Below are positions 5,643 through 5,779 of a DNA stretch of 5,779 bases, one piece after another. The position numbers were made by a program, and so were the translations under genes. Each line of letters begins with the position of its first letter. Position 1 is the stretch's first letter. The notes beneath the pieces are model-generated. The model saw nothing but the letters and a program-made list of their open reading frames with translations. It did not search any database and had not been told where the DNA came from. Source of the stretch: Flavobacteriales bacterium (GTDB lineage Bacteria > Bacteroidota > Bacteroidia > Flavobacteriales > Crocinitomicaceae); assembly GCA_947375085.1 (NCBI GenBank), contig CANCEQ010000200.1:1-5779 (forward strand), given 5' to 3'.

Positions 5643-5779
5643 TTATTTATCCGTTATACACCCTTCTGAAGCATTTGCAACGCATTTTGCATATTTATAC
5701 AAAACACCTTGTGTAACTTTTAAGTCAGGTTGTTTCCAATTCTTTCTTCTTTCAGCTAATTCTTCTTCGCTTACTTTCA
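5643..5779 (-). CDS. ilvD: Dihydroxy-acid dehydratase, C-terminal 44 residues only
   Basis: The last 44 codons of a gene that runs off the right edge, ending in TAA at 5645-5643. The peptide runs [14 protein letters not shown], then [19 protein letters not shown], and ends [11 protein letters not shown]. This matches the usual IlvD C-terminus (RR..W..P, GVL.KYA..V, ASEG..TD). IlvD is a cytoplasmic Fe-S enzyme that converts the dihydroxy acids made by IlvC into the keto acids of valine and isoleucine. The cluster ligands and active site lie outside the window and cannot be checked. It is the most upstream visible gene of the operon, 92 nt before ilvB; any operon promoter or attenuator would be further upstream, off the window. 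Confidence 0.9.
   Translation of the reverse strand, partial: KVSEEELAERRKNWKQPDLKVTQGVLYKYAKCVANASEGCITDK

Overview
The window is an AT-rich stretch of bacterial chromosome in which every convincing gene lies on the minus strand. It holds most of a branched-chain amino acid operon, read right to left: ilvD (only its 3' end) > ilvB > ilvN > ilvC > a RhuM-Fic/Doc gene > ilvA (only its 5' part). Three things point to Bacteroidota, most likely Flavobacteriales: the gene order, the lack of Shine-Dalgarno sites with A-rich leaders before starts instead, and the RhuM-Fic fusion type. The genus cannot be fixed from sequence alone.

Layout: 1-735 is ilvA (threonine dehydratase, C-terminus outside the window). 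736-1698 is an intact 320-residue RhuM-Fic/Doc fusion protein. 1706-3187 is ilvC (long, class II ketol-acid reductoisomerase). 3188-3256 is a spacer with a palindromic element and an A-rich leader. 3257-3778 is ilvN (acetolactate synthase regulatory subunit). 3779-3858 is a spacer with short periodic repeats. 3859-5550 is ilvB (acetolactate synthase catalytic subunit). 5551-5642 is a spacer with the same repeat family in both orientations. 5643-5779 is the last 44 codons of ilvD (dihydroxy-acid dehydratase).

The ilv products form one pathway. IlvA makes 2-ketobutyrate from threonine. IlvB/IlvN condense pyruvate with pyruvate or 2-ketobutyrate, IlvC isomerises and reduces the acetohydroxy acids, and IlvD dehydrates the diols to the keto acids of valine and isoleucine. 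Catalytic residues are intact wherever they are visible, so these genes look functional.

The unexpected item is the RhuM-Fic/Doc gene, a family usually seen in toxin-like, phage-like or accessory contexts. It sits between ilvC and ilvA with a 7-nt gap on one side and a direct TAA-ATG abutment on the other, so it is probably co-transcribed with the operon and ilvA translation may depend on it. Its Fic motif reads HSFSDGNKRIG, the NKR (Doc-like) version. No separate antitoxin gene is visible next to it. The other points worth a look are non-coding: a REP-like palindrome before ilvC, 7-8 nt periodic repeats flanking ilvB, and a perfect 10-bp inverted repeat inside the fic gene.
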